Assembly (NCBI RefSeq): GCF_019933235.1
Contig: NZ_CP082945.1
Coordinates: 2,356,001-2,420,000, forward strand
Reading direction: 5' to 3'
DNA length: 64,000 bases
DNA from: Streptomyces angustmyceticus
Lineage (GTDB): Bacteria > Actinomycetota > Actinomycetes > Streptomycetales > Streptomycetaceae
A model generated the notes under the pieces. It was given only the letters and a program-made list of their open reading frames with translations, searched no databases and had not been told where the DNA came from. Made by a program: the position numbers and the translations under genes. Shown in pieces: positions 26,283-34,609 of this stretch; position 1 is the first letter of the stretch, and each line of letters starts with the position of its first letter.

Positions 26283-26873
26283 GTGGCAACGCCCCCGAGC
26301 GGATACCCGTATGGTTCCGGACAGCAGTCCGGGCCTGTGGGCGAGACCCATAACAACCGCTTCAACTTCCCGTCTGCGCCGAGCCGCCGGCCGCAGCGGC
26401 CCCCGCAGCAGCAGCCCCGGCCGTACGACTCCCAGCCGTACGAGCCGTCGGTGTACGACCAGCCGCAGGCACCGCGCATCCAGCCGGTGCAGCCGCAGCG
26501 CCGCGCTCCCGAGCCCTCCCCCACGGGCTCGAACAACCCGCTGGTGCGCCCGTACGCCATGACCGGAGGCCGGACCAGGCCGCGCTACCAGCTCGCCATC
26601 GAGGCGCTGGTCAGCACGACCGCCGACCCCGCGAAGATGCAGGGCCAGCTGCCGGAGCACCAGCGCATCTGCCACCTCTGCCGTGAGATCAAGTCAGTAG
26701 CCGAGATCTCCGCGCTTCTCTCCATCCCCCTCGGCGTCGCCCGGATCCTCGTCGCCGACCTGGCGGAGGCCGGACTCGTCGCCATCCATCAGCCCGGCGG
26801 GGACGAGACCGCCGGCGGACAGCCAGATGTGACACTGCTCGAAAGGGTGCTCAGTGGACTTCGCAAGCTCTAG
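26283..26873 (+). CDS. cvnC2: DUF742 protein CvnC2
   Basis: The 196-residue protein starts at GTG 26283, with GGAGGAGG immediately upstream. Compared with CvnC1 it has a longer disordered N-terminus (about 80 residues, rich in Pro, Gln, Tyr and Arg), then the same DUF742 domain from LVRPYAMTGGRTRP to VAIHQPGGDE. The CXXC pair in ICHLCREI is conserved. It overlaps cvnD2 by 20 bases exactly as in conservon 1. Confidence 0.92.
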   Translation: MATPPSGYPYGSGQQSGPVGETHNNRFNFPSAPSRRPQRPPQQQPRPYDSQPYEPSVYDQPQAPRIQPVQPQRRAPEPSPTGSNNPLVRPYAMTGGRTRPRYQLAIEALVSTTADPAKMQGQLPEHQRICHLCREIKSVAEISALLSIPLGVARILVADLAEAGLVAIHQPGGDETAGGQPDVTLLERVLSGLRKL

Positions 26874-27432
26874 CGGTGCAGCCCGCTCCACCACCTCCGC
26901 GAAAATCGTGGTGGCGGGCGGCTTCGGCGTGGGCAAGACCACGTTCGTCGGGGCCGTCTCAGAGATCAATCCGCTGCGTACCGAAGCCGTGATGACTTCC
27001 GCTTCGGCGGGGATCGACGACCTCACGCACGCGCCGGACAAGACGACCACGACCGTGGCGATGGACTTCGGCCGGATCACGCTGGACCAGGACCTGATCC
27101 TGTACCTCTTCGGTACGCCGGGCCAGGACCGCTTCTGGTTCATGTGGGACGACCTGGTCCGCGGCGCCATCGGCGCCGTGGTGCTGGTCGACACCCGCCG
27201 GCTCGCCGACTGCTTCCCCGCGGTCGACTACTTCGAGAACAGCGGCCTGCCGTTCGTCATCGCCCTCAACGGCTTCGACGGCCACCAGCCGTACACGCCC
27301 GACGAGGTGCGCGAGGCGCTCCAGATCGGTCCCGACGCGCCGATCATCACCACCGACGCACGGCACCGCAGCGAGGCCAAGAGCGCGCTCATCACGCTCG
27401 TGGAGCACGCCCTGATGGCGCGGCTGCGCTAG
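26854..27432 (+). CDS. cvnD2: Conservon small GTPase CvnD2
   Basis: The 192-residue GTPase has P-loop GGFGVGKTT at residues 22-30 and otherwise the same motifs as CvnD1. Differences cluster in the first 20 residues and a few surface positions. GTG start. It ends the second conservon and is followed after about 45 bp by a strong terminator. Confidence 0.93.
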   Translation: MDFASSSGAARSTTSAKIVVAGGFGVGKTTFVGAVSEINPLRTEAVMTSASAGIDDLTHAPDKTTTTVAMDFGRITLDQDLILYLFGTPGQDRFWFMWDDLVRGAIGAVVLVDTRRLADCFPAVDYFENSGLPFVIALNGFDGHQPYTPDEVREALQIGPDAPIITTDARHRSEAKSALITLVEHALMARLR

Positions 27433-27477
27433 CACGGCCCACGGACGCGTCCGGGCCCCCTGCCCGCACGCCCCGTA

Positions 27478-27523
27478 ACGACGAAAGGCCCCCACACCAC
27501 TGCGGTGCGGGGGCCTTCGTCGT
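27478..27523 (+). terminator. Terminator after conservon 2
   Basis: ACGACGAAAGGCCCCCACACC (27478-27498) pairs with the segment 27504-27523 with one mismatch and one bulge. Each side carries the GGCCCCC/GGGGGCC core. It lies 45 bp past cvnD2 and may also serve the convergent secreted-protein gene. Confidence 0.8.
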
Positions 27524-27578
27524 GCCCGGCCCGGGGCCCGTACGCGCGCCGGTACGGGCCCCGGGCCGTGCGCCCGGC

Positions 27579-28235
27579 TCACTTGCGCGCGGGGCACTCC
27601 TTCCACGCGAAGTGGTAGACCGTGTTGATGCTGCCGTCCGTGGAGTCCATGGCCATGTAGCTGGTGGCCTTCGGGTCCGCCGACTTGGCGTCCACCCTCA
27701 TCTCGGTGTTGATGTTGAAGTAGCGCTCCTCGCCGCAGGGGGCGTACACCAGCGCGTCGACGTCGGTCTCGTCCGAGGTCTGCCAGTTGGAGTCGTAGGG
27801 GCCGGTGAAGGTGTGGCTCTTACGGGCCGTCTGCTGCTGGCCCTGGAAGTAGTAGCCCGCCTGCTCCAGCCCTCGGGCGCCCCGGGCCAGGGAGGCGTAG
27901 CCGCGGTAGTCGGCGCGGGCGATGGCGTAGGTGAAGCCCTGTGGGACGTGCACGTTGAGCGCGATCTGGCAGTTCTTGCGGGCGTCGGTCGGCTTGCTGC
28001 CGGCGCCGGCCTGGGCGAGGTACTCGCTGTACGTGACGGTGAACGCGGTGTTGTCGGGGGCGATGGCGACGGCGGCGCTGCCGGGTCTGCAGCCCGATCC
28101 GTTGACCGTGGCGACGGTAATGGTGATCTTTCCGCTCGGCGGGTCGTCGCCGAAGCGGGTGGCGGTGGTGGGGGATGCCGATCCGGCGAGGAGCAACGAT
28201 GCCACTGCGGCACCAGCACTGAGCGTGCTGAGCAT
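27579..28235 (-). CDS. Secreted DUF4360 protein
   Basis: The 218-residue exported protein has a Sec signal: LSTLSAGAAVASLLLAGSAS, cleavage probably near residues 20-25. The mature part has the DUF4360 pattern, with KITITVATVNGSGCRPGSAA, the NCQIALNVHVPQGFTYAIAR segment and the DYRGYASLARG turn, and a C-terminal cysteine near the end (WKECPARK). Four cysteines could form two disulphides. The ATG has GGAAGGAAA upstream. Members occur in actinobacteria and fungi; the function is unknown. It is monocistronic. Confidence 0.85.
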   Translation of the reverse strand: MLSTLSAGAAVASLLLAGSASPTTATRFGDDPPSGKITITVATVNGSGCRPGSAAVAIAPDNTAFTVTYSEYLAQAGAGSKPTDARKNCQIALNVHVPQGFTYAIARADYRGYASLARGARGLEQAGYYFQGQQQTARKSHTFTGPYDSNWQTSDETDVDALVYAPCGEERYFNINTEMRVDAKSADPKATSYMAMDSTDGSINTVYHFAWKECPARK

Positions 28236-28583
28236 GGGCTTTCCTTCCGGTCGTCCTAGGCCCGCACTGCGGGAACACCAGGAGTGGATGACGAGCGCAT
28301 GCCAACACGGAGAGGGCGGCTTGCACAGCTCCGCTCCCCAGGATTGGGGCGAACCTACGCCTTGATCCGGACGCCACATGCCAAACCGGAACACCACGTC
28401 CGAAAACCGATGAGCCCTCATATCCCGCTGGTTCAGGCGCTTTCGGGCGGTAAATCCCTCATGTGGCCATGGGTTGACGCGCGTTGCGGGTGGCTGGCGC
28501 CGGGCACGGGGTCGCTTCGCGGTGTGGACCTGGTGCGAGTTCCGTGTGGCTGGGGCCGTTGCGCCTACGCGCCGTGGGTCGGG

Positions 28584-28725
28584 GGTCGGAGGGGACGCCC
28601 GGTACCCCTCCCCCAGCCTTCGGCCGGGAGGTGCCCCCACGGCGCGGGCGCATCTGGTACGTGCAGAAGTCGACCCGGCGTTCGCTCCGGTCCTGCGGGC
28701 GGGGCACCGGACATCCCCTCCGACC
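28584..28725 (-). repeat. MITE-like element A, carrying a nested palindrome
   Basis: The element is bounded by GGTCGGAGGGGA at one end and TCCCCTCCGACC at the other, 12-bp terminal inverted repeats. Read on the minus strand it matches element B closely through most of its length. It is longer because it contains a CCCCCAGCCTTCGGCCGGG-type palindrome (about 28609-28640) of a kind common between Streptomyces genes. It has no coding capacity. Confidence 0.6.
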
Positions 28726-28846
28726 ACCGCGCGTCGGCGGCCGTCCCGCCGTACCGATCCCTGTCACGGCTCCGAGACGGCCCCTTGGCGCCGACGCGTG
28801 GTCGGTGAGGGACGGTGCCACCGGGCCGCAGTCGGCAACGGGCGTA

Positions 28847-28961
28847 GGTCGGAGGGGATGTACCGGGGCCCGCCCGCAGGACCGGAGCGAACGCCGGGGC
28901 AACCAATTCCACGTAGCAGATGCGCCCGCGCCGAGGACGGGTGCCGGTGCGTCCCCTCCGG
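28847..28961 (+). repeat. MITE-like element B
   Basis: This 115-bp element begins GGTCGGAGGGGA and ends TCCCCTCCGGCC, near-perfect terminal inverted repeats. The interior (GCCCGCAGGACCGGAGCGAA onward, to AGATGCGCCCGCGCC) matches element A in opposite orientation. The two copies are 121 bp apart, and that spacer holds a further 10-bp inverted repeat (28730-28739 with 28789-28798). No target-site duplication is obvious. Confidence 0.6.
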
Positions 28962-29117
28962 CCCCGCGGCACTCACGAACTCCGCACGGCGCCAACCCCC
29001 ACGCACGCAAGCGACCGAACTGAGGCCGGCACAACGCCGCCCCAAAGGGGCGCGGGGAACTGCGCGCCCAGCCACAACCGGCCCGCAGGCAAAGAACACC
29101 GGCGCCCAGAACCCGAA

Positions 29118-29144
29118 CGAGGGGCCCGCAAAGCGGGCCCCTCG
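29118..29144 (-). terminator. Terminator of accB-accE
   Basis: CGAGGGGCCCGC (29118-29129) pairs perfectly with GCGGGCCCCTCG (29133-29144) around AAA. It lies about 20 bp after the accE stop codon on the transcribed strand. Confidence 0.85.
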
Positions 29145-29164
29145 TCGGCGGAATCAGCGAAGCG

Positions 29165-29431
29165 TCACCGCTGCCAGCTGGTCGCCCCGTGGAACCCGCT
29201 CTGCCGCTCCAGGCGGCGCCAGCGGGCGGCGGTGGCGTGGGGCCGGGCCGGGGCGGCCGTCGGACGGTGCGCGGCGCGGGCCAGGAGGACGGCGGTCAGG
29301 GCGGCGAGCTCTTCCTCGCTGGCCTGGCCCTTCTCCACGCGGATGGAGTCGGTGCGGTGGGCAGTGTTCACGGTGTCGGTCTCCGTCGTCGCGGTGGGCG
29401 TGATGCCGGGTGCGGATGCGGGGGTGGTCAC
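29165..29431 (-). CDS. accE: Acyl-CoA carboxylase epsilon subunit
   Basis: AccE is the small accessory subunit that strengthens the carboxylase complex in actinobacteria. The 88-residue protein has a disordered Thr/Pro-rich start and the family core IRVEKGQASEEELAALTAVL with a C-terminal basic and aromatic end (WRRLERQSGFHGATSWQR). The GTG start overlaps the accB stop by four bases (GTGA), so translation is coupled. This arrangement downstream of the beta subunit is standard. Confidence 0.92.
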   Translation of the reverse strand: MTTPASAPGITPTATTETDTVNTAHRTDSIRVEKGQASEEELAALTAVLLARAAHRPTAAPARPHATAARWRRLERQSGFHGATSWQR

Positions 29432-31011
29432 TGGGGCGGGTTGCCGTGCTTGCGGGCGGGCAGGTCCGCGTGCTTGGTGCGCAGCATCTCCAGGGCGCGG
29501 ATGAGCGTGTGACGCGTTTCGGCCGGGTCGATGACGTCGTCGACCAGGCCGCGCTCGGCCGCGTAGTAGGGGTGCATCAGCTCGGACTTGTACTCCTTGA
29601 CCATGCGCACCCGCATGGCCTCGGCGTCGTCCGCCTCGGCGATCTGCTTGCGGAAGATGACGTTGGCGGCGCCCTCGGCGCCCATGACGGCGATCTCGTT
29701 GGTGGGCCAGGCGTAGGTCAGGTCCGCGCCGATGGACTGGGAGTCCATGACGATGTACGCGCCGCCGTAGGCCTTGCGCAGGACCAGCGAGATCCGCGGC
29801 ACGGTGGCGTTGCAGTACGCGTAGAGCAGCTTGGCGCCGTGCCGGATGATGCCGCCGTGCTCCTGGTCGACGCCGGGCAGGAAGCCGGGGACGTCCAGCA
29901 GGGTGACGATCGGGATGTTGAAGGCGTCGCACATCTGGACGAAGCGGGCGGCCTTCTCGGACGCCTCGATGTCCAGCACGCCGGCCAGCGACTGCGGCTG
30001 GTTGGCGATGATGCCGACGACGCGGCCGTCGAGCCGGGACAGCGCGCAGATGATGTTGGTCGCCCAGCGCTCGTGGACCTCCAGGAACTCGCCGTCGTCG
30101 ACGATCTCCTCAATGACCTTGCGCATGTCGTACGGGCGGTTGCCGTCGGCCGGGACGAGGTCCAGCAGGGCGTCGCCGGAGCGGTCCGCGGGGTCCTCGC
30201 AGGGCACCGACGGCGGGTTCTCCCGGTTGTTCGCCGGCAGCAGCGAGAGGAGGTAGCGGACCTCTTCGAGGCAGGTGGCCTCGTCGTCGTACGCGAAGTG
30301 GGCCACGCCCGAGGTCTCGGCGTGCACGTCGGCGCCGCCGAGGCCGTTCTGGGTGATCTCCTCGCCGGTCACCGCGCGCACCACGTCGGGGCCGGTGATG
30401 AACATCTGCGAGGTCTCGCGGACCATGAAGACGAAGTCCGTCAGGGCCGGGGAGTACGCGGCGCCGCCGGCGCAGGGGCCGAGCATGACGGAGATCTGCG
30501 GGATGACGCCGGAGGCCTTGGTGTTGCGCTGGAAGATGCCGCCGTAGCCGGCGAGCGCGGAGACGCCCTCCTGGATACGGGCGCCGGCGCCGTCGTTCAG
30601 CGACACCAGCGGCGCACCGGCCTGGATCGCCATGTCCATGATCTTGTGGATCTTGGTGGCGTGAGCCTCGCCCAGCGCGCCGCCGAAGATCCGGAAATCG
30701 TGGGCGTAGGTGAACACGGTCCGGCCGTGCACGGTGCCCCAGCCGGTGATCACGCCGTCGGTGTAGGGCTTCTTGGCCTCCAGGCCGAAGCCCGTCGCCC
30801 GGTGCCGCCGCAGCGGCTCGACCTCGTTGAACGAACCCTCGTCCAGCAGCAGCTCGATCCGCTCGCGCGCCGTCAGCTTGCCCTTGGCACGCTGCGCTTC
30901 GGTCGCCCGCTCGCTGGGTCCTCGCCGGACCTGCTCGCGGATGGCGTGCAGCTCGGCGACGCGCCCGCGGGCGTCGTTGGCGCCGGCGGGCAGATCTTCG
31001 ACAGTGGTCAT
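29428..31011 (-). CDS. accB: Acetyl/propionyl-CoA carboxylase beta (carboxyltransferase) subunit
   Basis: The beta subunit transfers carboxyl from biotin to acetyl-CoA or propionyl-CoA, giving malonyl-CoA or methylmalonyl-CoA for fatty acids and polyketides. The 527-residue protein contains KGKLTARERIELLLDEGSFN at the N-terminus, the oxyanion-hole segments LNDGAGARIQEG and GPCAGGAAYSPAL, and the second set in DVPGFLPGVDQEHGGIIRHG and KAYGGAYIVMDS. ATG 31011 precedes TTVEDLPAGANDARGRV. The alpha (biotin) subunit is encoded elsewhere. Coupling to accE identifies it as the AccB-type subunit rather than PccB. Confidence 0.95.
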   Translation of the reverse strand: MTTVEDLPAGANDARGRVAELHAIREQVRRGPSERATEAQRAKGKLTARERIELLLDEGSFNEVEPLRRHRATGFGLEAKKPYTDGVITGWGTVHGRTVFTYAHDFRIFGGALGEAHATKIHKIMDMAIQAGAPLVSLNDGAGARIQEGVSALAGYGGIFQRNTKASGVIPQISVMLGPCAGGAAYSPALTDFVFMVRETSQMFITGPDVVRAVTGEEITQNGLGGADVHAETSGVAHFAYDDEATCLEEVRYLLSLLPANNRENPPSVPCEDPADRSGDALLDLVPADGNRPYDMRKVIEEIVDDGEFLEVHERWATNIICALSRLDGRVVGIIANQPQSLAGVLDIEASEKAARFVQMCDAFNIPIVTLLDVPGFLPGVDQEHGGIIRHGAKLLYAYCNATVPRISLVLRKAYGGAYIVMDSQSIGADLTYAWPTNEIAVMGAEGAANVIFRKQIAEADDAEAMRVRMVKEYKSELMHPYYAAERGLVDDVIDPAETRHTLIRALEMLRTKHADLPARKHGNPPQ

Positions 31012-31197
31012 GTATCGACGGTACGTGCGCGGGGCGTCCCGCACCGATGTCGGTTTCGTACAACGTCGCATGCGATTTGGTGGGCAGGCAGTACAGAACC
31101 GTGCTGCACGGGCCCCGCGTCGCGGCGCCCGTTCGGGTGGCGGCGGCGCCCGGCGTCTGTATGGGGCCGACAAAGAGGAGCCGAGCGGTGTTGTCGT

Positions 31198-31232
31198 GAC
31201 CGGTGGCCCGGCGGGGCCGCCGGGGGCCGGTC
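31198..31232 (-). terminator. Hairpin at the end of the polysaccharide lyase gene
   Basis: GACCGG (31198-31203) with CCGGTC (31227-31232) and CCCGGCG (31207-31213) with CGCCGGG (31218-31224) form an interrupted stem. It touches the stop codon of the lyase gene. No T-run. Confidence 0.4.
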
Positions 31233-33642
31233 AGCCCGGCCGCACCGTGCAGGTGTGGGTGGCGCAGTCGGTGCCGGGGGTCAGCCGCAGCCGCAGGGCG
31301 CGGCCGGTGGCCAGCACCTCGATCGCCGGGTCGTGGGCGAGCACCGTGCGCACCGGCCGTGACCAGGTGATCTCCAGCGGTTCGCCGGTGCGCTCGGGGG
31401 CGGCGAGGCACAGCCGCACCGTCGGCCGCCGCCGTCCGCGGTGCTCCCTGACCAGCACGCTCACCGGGCCGCTGCTGGTGAGCGGTCCCGCGCTGCCCGC
31501 CCGCCAGAAGTTGGCGGCCGTTACGCCGAGCGGGTCGACGGCGACCGCCTGGCAGCCGGCGTCGTTGGCGAGCACGGCCGGCCGGCGCCGGTCGGCGGCG
31601 CGGGCGGCGAGGGTGCGGGGGCCGGCGCCCGGCATGAGGAGGTAGCAGTAGCGGGCGTCGACCGGGTCGGTGCCGTGGTCGTGCCAGAGGGTGACGTAGC
31701 GGCGGGTGAAAGGCTCGGTGGTGGACGTCGTGTTGATGTCGTGCCAGGAGCCGGTGCGGGCCTCGCGCCGCACGGTCAGGGGCGCGCCGCCGGGGAAGAC
31801 GTAGCCGCCGTGCCCGGCGAGGTGGACCCAGTGGGCGCGGCGGAAGGTGGTGGTCACGCCGAGCGTGCCGGGCATGCGTACGCCGTCGACGGTGAGCGCG
31901 GCGGTGTCCCGCTCGCCCAGCCGGCGGTTGTCGACGACGGTCTCGGCCGGGACCCCGTCGCGCGCGGTGATGCCGGCGCCCAGGCAGACGAGGCAGTCGT
32001 CGAGCGCGAACCAGGACTTCCTGGCGGTGAGGGTGGAGGCCAGTCCGCGCAGGTCCTGGCCGAGGGCGGCGTACTCCCCGTCGGTGGTGCCGCCGACCCA
32101 GCGCGCGGCGGGCTTGGGCTCACCCCAGCCGCCTCCCTCGTTGTCGGCCAGCCGCTTGGTGGACACGGTCGTGCCGGGGAGCCGGTAGGGGTCGACGGTG
32201 GGCCAGAAGGCGTCGGTGTACTGATCGCCGCCGAAGTCGGCGCCCCACCAATAGACCATGCCGGCGCCGGTGTGCCAGCCGCGCGGGTTCTCGCCGTTGC
32301 CGTTCTCGTAGTACGTGATGCGGTCGGAGGCCATGGCCAGGCCGGCGGCCCAGCCGGGGCGGCGGTGGACGGCGCGGTCCATGGCGGGGAACAGCCGGTG
32401 GCCGACGGGTTCGGGGGCGGTGGCGGCGGGGCCGTCGGCGATCGCCCTGAGCCGGGCGAGGTCGGCGACCGTGTACTGCCGGTCGGTGAGGACCGGCAGG
32501 GTGCGGTCGCGGGCGGCCCAGCCCTTGATCATGGCGTGCCAGCGGTCCCGTTCGGCGGTGCTCGCGGCGCGGGCGAGCACCGCGATCGCGGCGATCAGCG
32601 CATGGCCGTGGTAGTGGTCGCTGCGCAGGATGTGCCGTTCGTCGCCGCGGAGGTAGCCGCGGCTGACGGCCCGTCCGTTGACGCTGTCCATCATCAGGCC
32701 GTTGTGCAGCAGCGGGGCGTAGGCGTGCTCGACGCTGTCGAGGACGGTCTGCCGCGCCGGGTCGGTGACCTGCCAGGGCGAGCCGCCGAGCAGGGTGAAC
32801 AGCCGGCCCAGGCCGTCCAGCAGGACGTAGCCGTAGGTGCCGGAGTAGGCGACCCAGGTGTGCTGGACGAAGGAGCCGTCGGCGTAGAGGCCGTCGCCGT
32901 GGGTGACGTGGGGGAAGACCGGCGAGAGGGCGTCGCGGGCCAGGGCGATCTTGGCGGGGGCGCGGCCGAGGATGCCGCGCAGGGCGACCACCCGGCACAG
33001 GTCGACGCGGTTGGCGCCGGTACTGGTCCCGGCGTAGTCGCCGAGCATGGTGTCGGGGACGAAGTGGTCGACGGCGGCCAGGCAGCGCTCGCGCAGGCCG
33101 TCGTCGAGGCCGCCGGGCAGCCGGTCGTCGAGGATCGCGAGGGTGTCGAGGAGGAGCCGGGGGCTGCCGATCTGCCACTCCCACCAGTTGCCGTAGCGGG
33201 TGGTGGCAGTGTGGAAGACGGTGGCTTCGAGGTGGTCGAGCCCCGTGCGGACGGCCTCGGCGAGGCCGGGGTCGCCGGTGCGGCCGGTGCCGGGCTGGGC
33301 GCAGGCCTGCGCCATGGTGGCGAGCCGGCCGTAGCTCCGGGTGATCCCGGCCGGCGGGTCGTAGCGGCAGTCCGGCCAGAGGGACCCGGCGGCCGGCCGC
33401 ATGCCCGCCCGGAAGGCGCCGGCCAGGTCGCCGGTCTCCTTCAGGGCGGCGGCGTACGGCGGGGCGGCGGGGTCGAAGCCGCTGCCGAGGGTGAGCTCGC
33501 ACCAGCGGCCGCGCAGGGCGGTGAACACGTCCCCGGGAGGAAGCGCGGAGGCGGGGCGGGCGGTGAGGCCGAGCGCGCTCGCGGTGGCGGTGGCGAGGAA
33601 GCCTCGGCGTGACCAGACGGACGTGGCGGGGAAAGGCGGCAC
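31231..33642 (-). CDS. Tat-exported polysaccharide lyase family 8 (hyaluronate/chondroitin/xanthan lyase type)
   Basis: PL8 enzymes cleave uronic-acid polysaccharides by beta-elimination outside the cell. From GTG 33642 the protein has 803 residues. It starts with a Tat signal (SRRGFLATATASALGLTARP, cleavage after ASA). An alpha/alpha-toroid and beta-sandwich domains follow. The catalytic residues fit: Asn211 (GANRVDL), His261 and Tyr270 (QHTWVAYSGTYGY), the same spacing (50 and 9) as in streptococcal hyaluronate lyase. Aromatic patch NWWEWQIG lies at 152. The start is chosen because GAGAGG lies seven bases upstream; the frame itself opens at 33687. The exact substrate is not predictable. Confidence 0.92.
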   Translation of the reverse strand: MPPFPATSVWSRRGFLATATASALGLTARPASALPPGDVFTALRGRWCELTLGSGFDPAAPPYAAALKETGDLAGAFRAGMRPAAGSLWPDCRYDPPAGITRSYGRLATMAQACAQPGTGRTGDPGLAEAVRTGLDHLEATVFHTATTRYGNWWEWQIGSPRLLLDTLAILDDRLPGGLDDGLRERCLAAVDHFVPDTMLGDYAGTSTGANRVDLCRVVALRGILGRAPAKIALARDALSPVFPHVTHGDGLYADGSFVQHTWVAYSGTYGYVLLDGLGRLFTLLGGSPWQVTDPARQTVLDSVEHAYAPLLHNGLMMDSVNGRAVSRGYLRGDERHILRSDHYHGHALIAAIAVLARAASTAERDRWHAMIKGWAARDRTLPVLTDRQYTVADLARLRAIADGPAATAPEPVGHRLFPAMDRAVHRRPGWAAGLAMASDRITYYENGNGENPRGWHTGAGMVYWWGADFGGDQYTDAFWPTVDPYRLPGTTVSTKRLADNEGGGWGEPKPAARWVGGTTDGEYAALGQDLRGLASTLTARKSWFALDDCLVCLGAGITARDGVPAETVVDNRRLGERDTAALTVDGVRMPGTLGVTTTFRRAHWVHLAGHGGYVFPGGAPLTVRREARTGSWHDINTTSTTEPFTRRYVTLWHDHGTDPVDARYCYLLMPGAGPRTLAARAADRRRPAVLANDAGCQAVAVDPLGVTAANFWRAGSAGPLTSSGPVSVLVREHRGRRRPTVRLCLAAPERTGEPLEITWSRPVRTVLAHDPAIEVLATGRALRLRLTPGTDCATHTCTVRPG

Positions 33643-33789
33643 GGTCGGTCCTCTCCATGGCGTCAACTGAGGTGTGGCGCTGCGCACTTGGGAGTTCCCG
33701 ATGGTCTAGCACGAGCCGCCGCGGGGCGGCAATGACCGCGCCGTGCCGCCGCCTCGCCACCCGCTCGGCGGAGCCCGTTCGGGAAGAGA

Positions 33790-33842
33790 GGTTGAATGTT
33801 GAACCAGATGCGGTTACGGTGAATCTCGTTGAACCTTAAACC
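33790..33842. promoter_or_regulatory. Two palindromic operators before the YceI gene
   Basis: GGTTGAATGTTGAACC (33790-33805) and CGTTGAACCTTAAACC (33827-33842) both fit GGTTNAANNTTNAACC, 37 bp apart. This AT-rich, dyad-symmetric form is typical of MarR-family sites. The two sites lie 44-96 bp before the YceI start and between divergent genes. Confidence 0.5.
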
Positions 33843-33885
33843 AAACCTGCGCACCCGTCCGGTGCGCCGTCCTCGAGGAGGAGCC

Positions 33886-34521
33886 ATGGCTCTGTTCCAC
33901 CGCAAGCGCACCGCCGACACCGGCGACACCACCGCCCCCGCCACCGCTGCCGTCCTCGACGCCGACCCCGCCCTCGCGGCGCTGACCGGCGACTACACCA
34001 TCGACCCCGCCCACAGCAGCATCGGCTTCACGGTCCGGCACGCCATGGTCACCAACGTCCGCGGCACGTTCGGGGACTACGAGGGCACCCTCCACCTCGA
34101 CGGCGCCGACCCGTCCCGCTCCACCGCGTCCCTCGACGTCGAGATCGCCGGCATCGACACCGGGATCGCGGACCGCGACGGCCACCTGCGCAGCGCCGAC
34201 TTCTTCGACGCCGAGACCTTTCCGCTGATGACCTTCCGCAGCACCGCCGCCGAGCGCGTCGCCGGCGACCGCTACCGCATCACCGGGGACCTGACCCTCC
34301 GCGACGTCACCAAGCCGCTCACCATCGACCTGGAGTTCCACGGCGCGGCCACCGACGTCTACGGCGCCGAGCGGGTCGGCTTCGAGGGCAGCGCCGAGAT
34401 CCTGCGCTCCGACTGGGGCCTGACCTGGAACGCCGCGCTGGAGGCCGGCGGGGTGATGGTCGGCGACAAGGTCAAGCTCCTCTTCGACATCTCCGCCGTC
34501 AAGGCCGCCCCGCGGTCCTGA
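33886..34521 (+). CDS. YceI-family lipid-binding protein
   Basis: The 211-residue YceI protein is a lipocalin-like beta-barrel that binds isoprenoid chains. The core is GDYTIDPAHSSIGFTVRHAM, VRGTFGDYEGTLHLDGAD, FRSTAAERVAGDRYRITGDL and TLRDVTKPLTIDLEFHG, the usual order. ATG 33886 has GAGGAGGAG upstream. There is no signal peptide; a 35-residue basic and Thr/Ala-rich N-terminus precedes the barrel, so it is probably cytoplasmic, as usual for Streptomyces members. Upstream palindromes suggest control by an unlinked MarR-type regulator. Confidence 0.92.
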   Translation: MALFHRKRTADTGDTTAPATAAVLDADPALAALTGDYTIDPAHSSIGFTVRHAMVTNVRGTFGDYEGTLHLDGADPSRSTASLDVEIAGIDTGIADRDGHLRSADFFDAETFPLMTFRSTAAERVAGDRYRITGDLTLRDVTKPLTIDLEFHGAATDVYGAERVGFEGSAEILRSDWGLTWNAALEAGGVMVGDKVKLLFDISAVKAAPRS

Positions 34522-34537
34522 CCCCGCATGCCCCGCC

Positions 34538-34595
34538 GCACGACCGCGGCCCCGCACGCCTCTCCCCAGAGGGCCGTGCGGGGCCGCGGTCGTGC
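34538..34595. terminator. Bidirectional terminator between YceI gene and cimA
   Basis: A perfect 21-bp stem (34538-34558 with 34575-34595) has a 16-base loop. It sits between the convergent YceI and cimA genes. Confidence 0.88.
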
Positions 34596-34609
34596 CGCTG
34601 CCGCGACGC

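Larger units (their letters stand above)
28236..29117. other. Long intergenic region with repeats, no gene called
   Basis: About 880 bp lie between the DUF4360 gene and the accE terminator. Open frames on both strands here are arginine/proline-rich shadows without ribosome sites. The middle is filled by two inverted MITE-like elements (separate entries). 28236-28560 likely holds the DUF4360 promoter; 28962-29117 shows nothing recognisable. Confidence 0.6.

Noticed and set aside
28474..29403. Long plus-strand arginine-rich open frames
   Set aside because: They cross the inverted repeats and run antisense into accE, without ribosome sites; they are GC-driven shadows.
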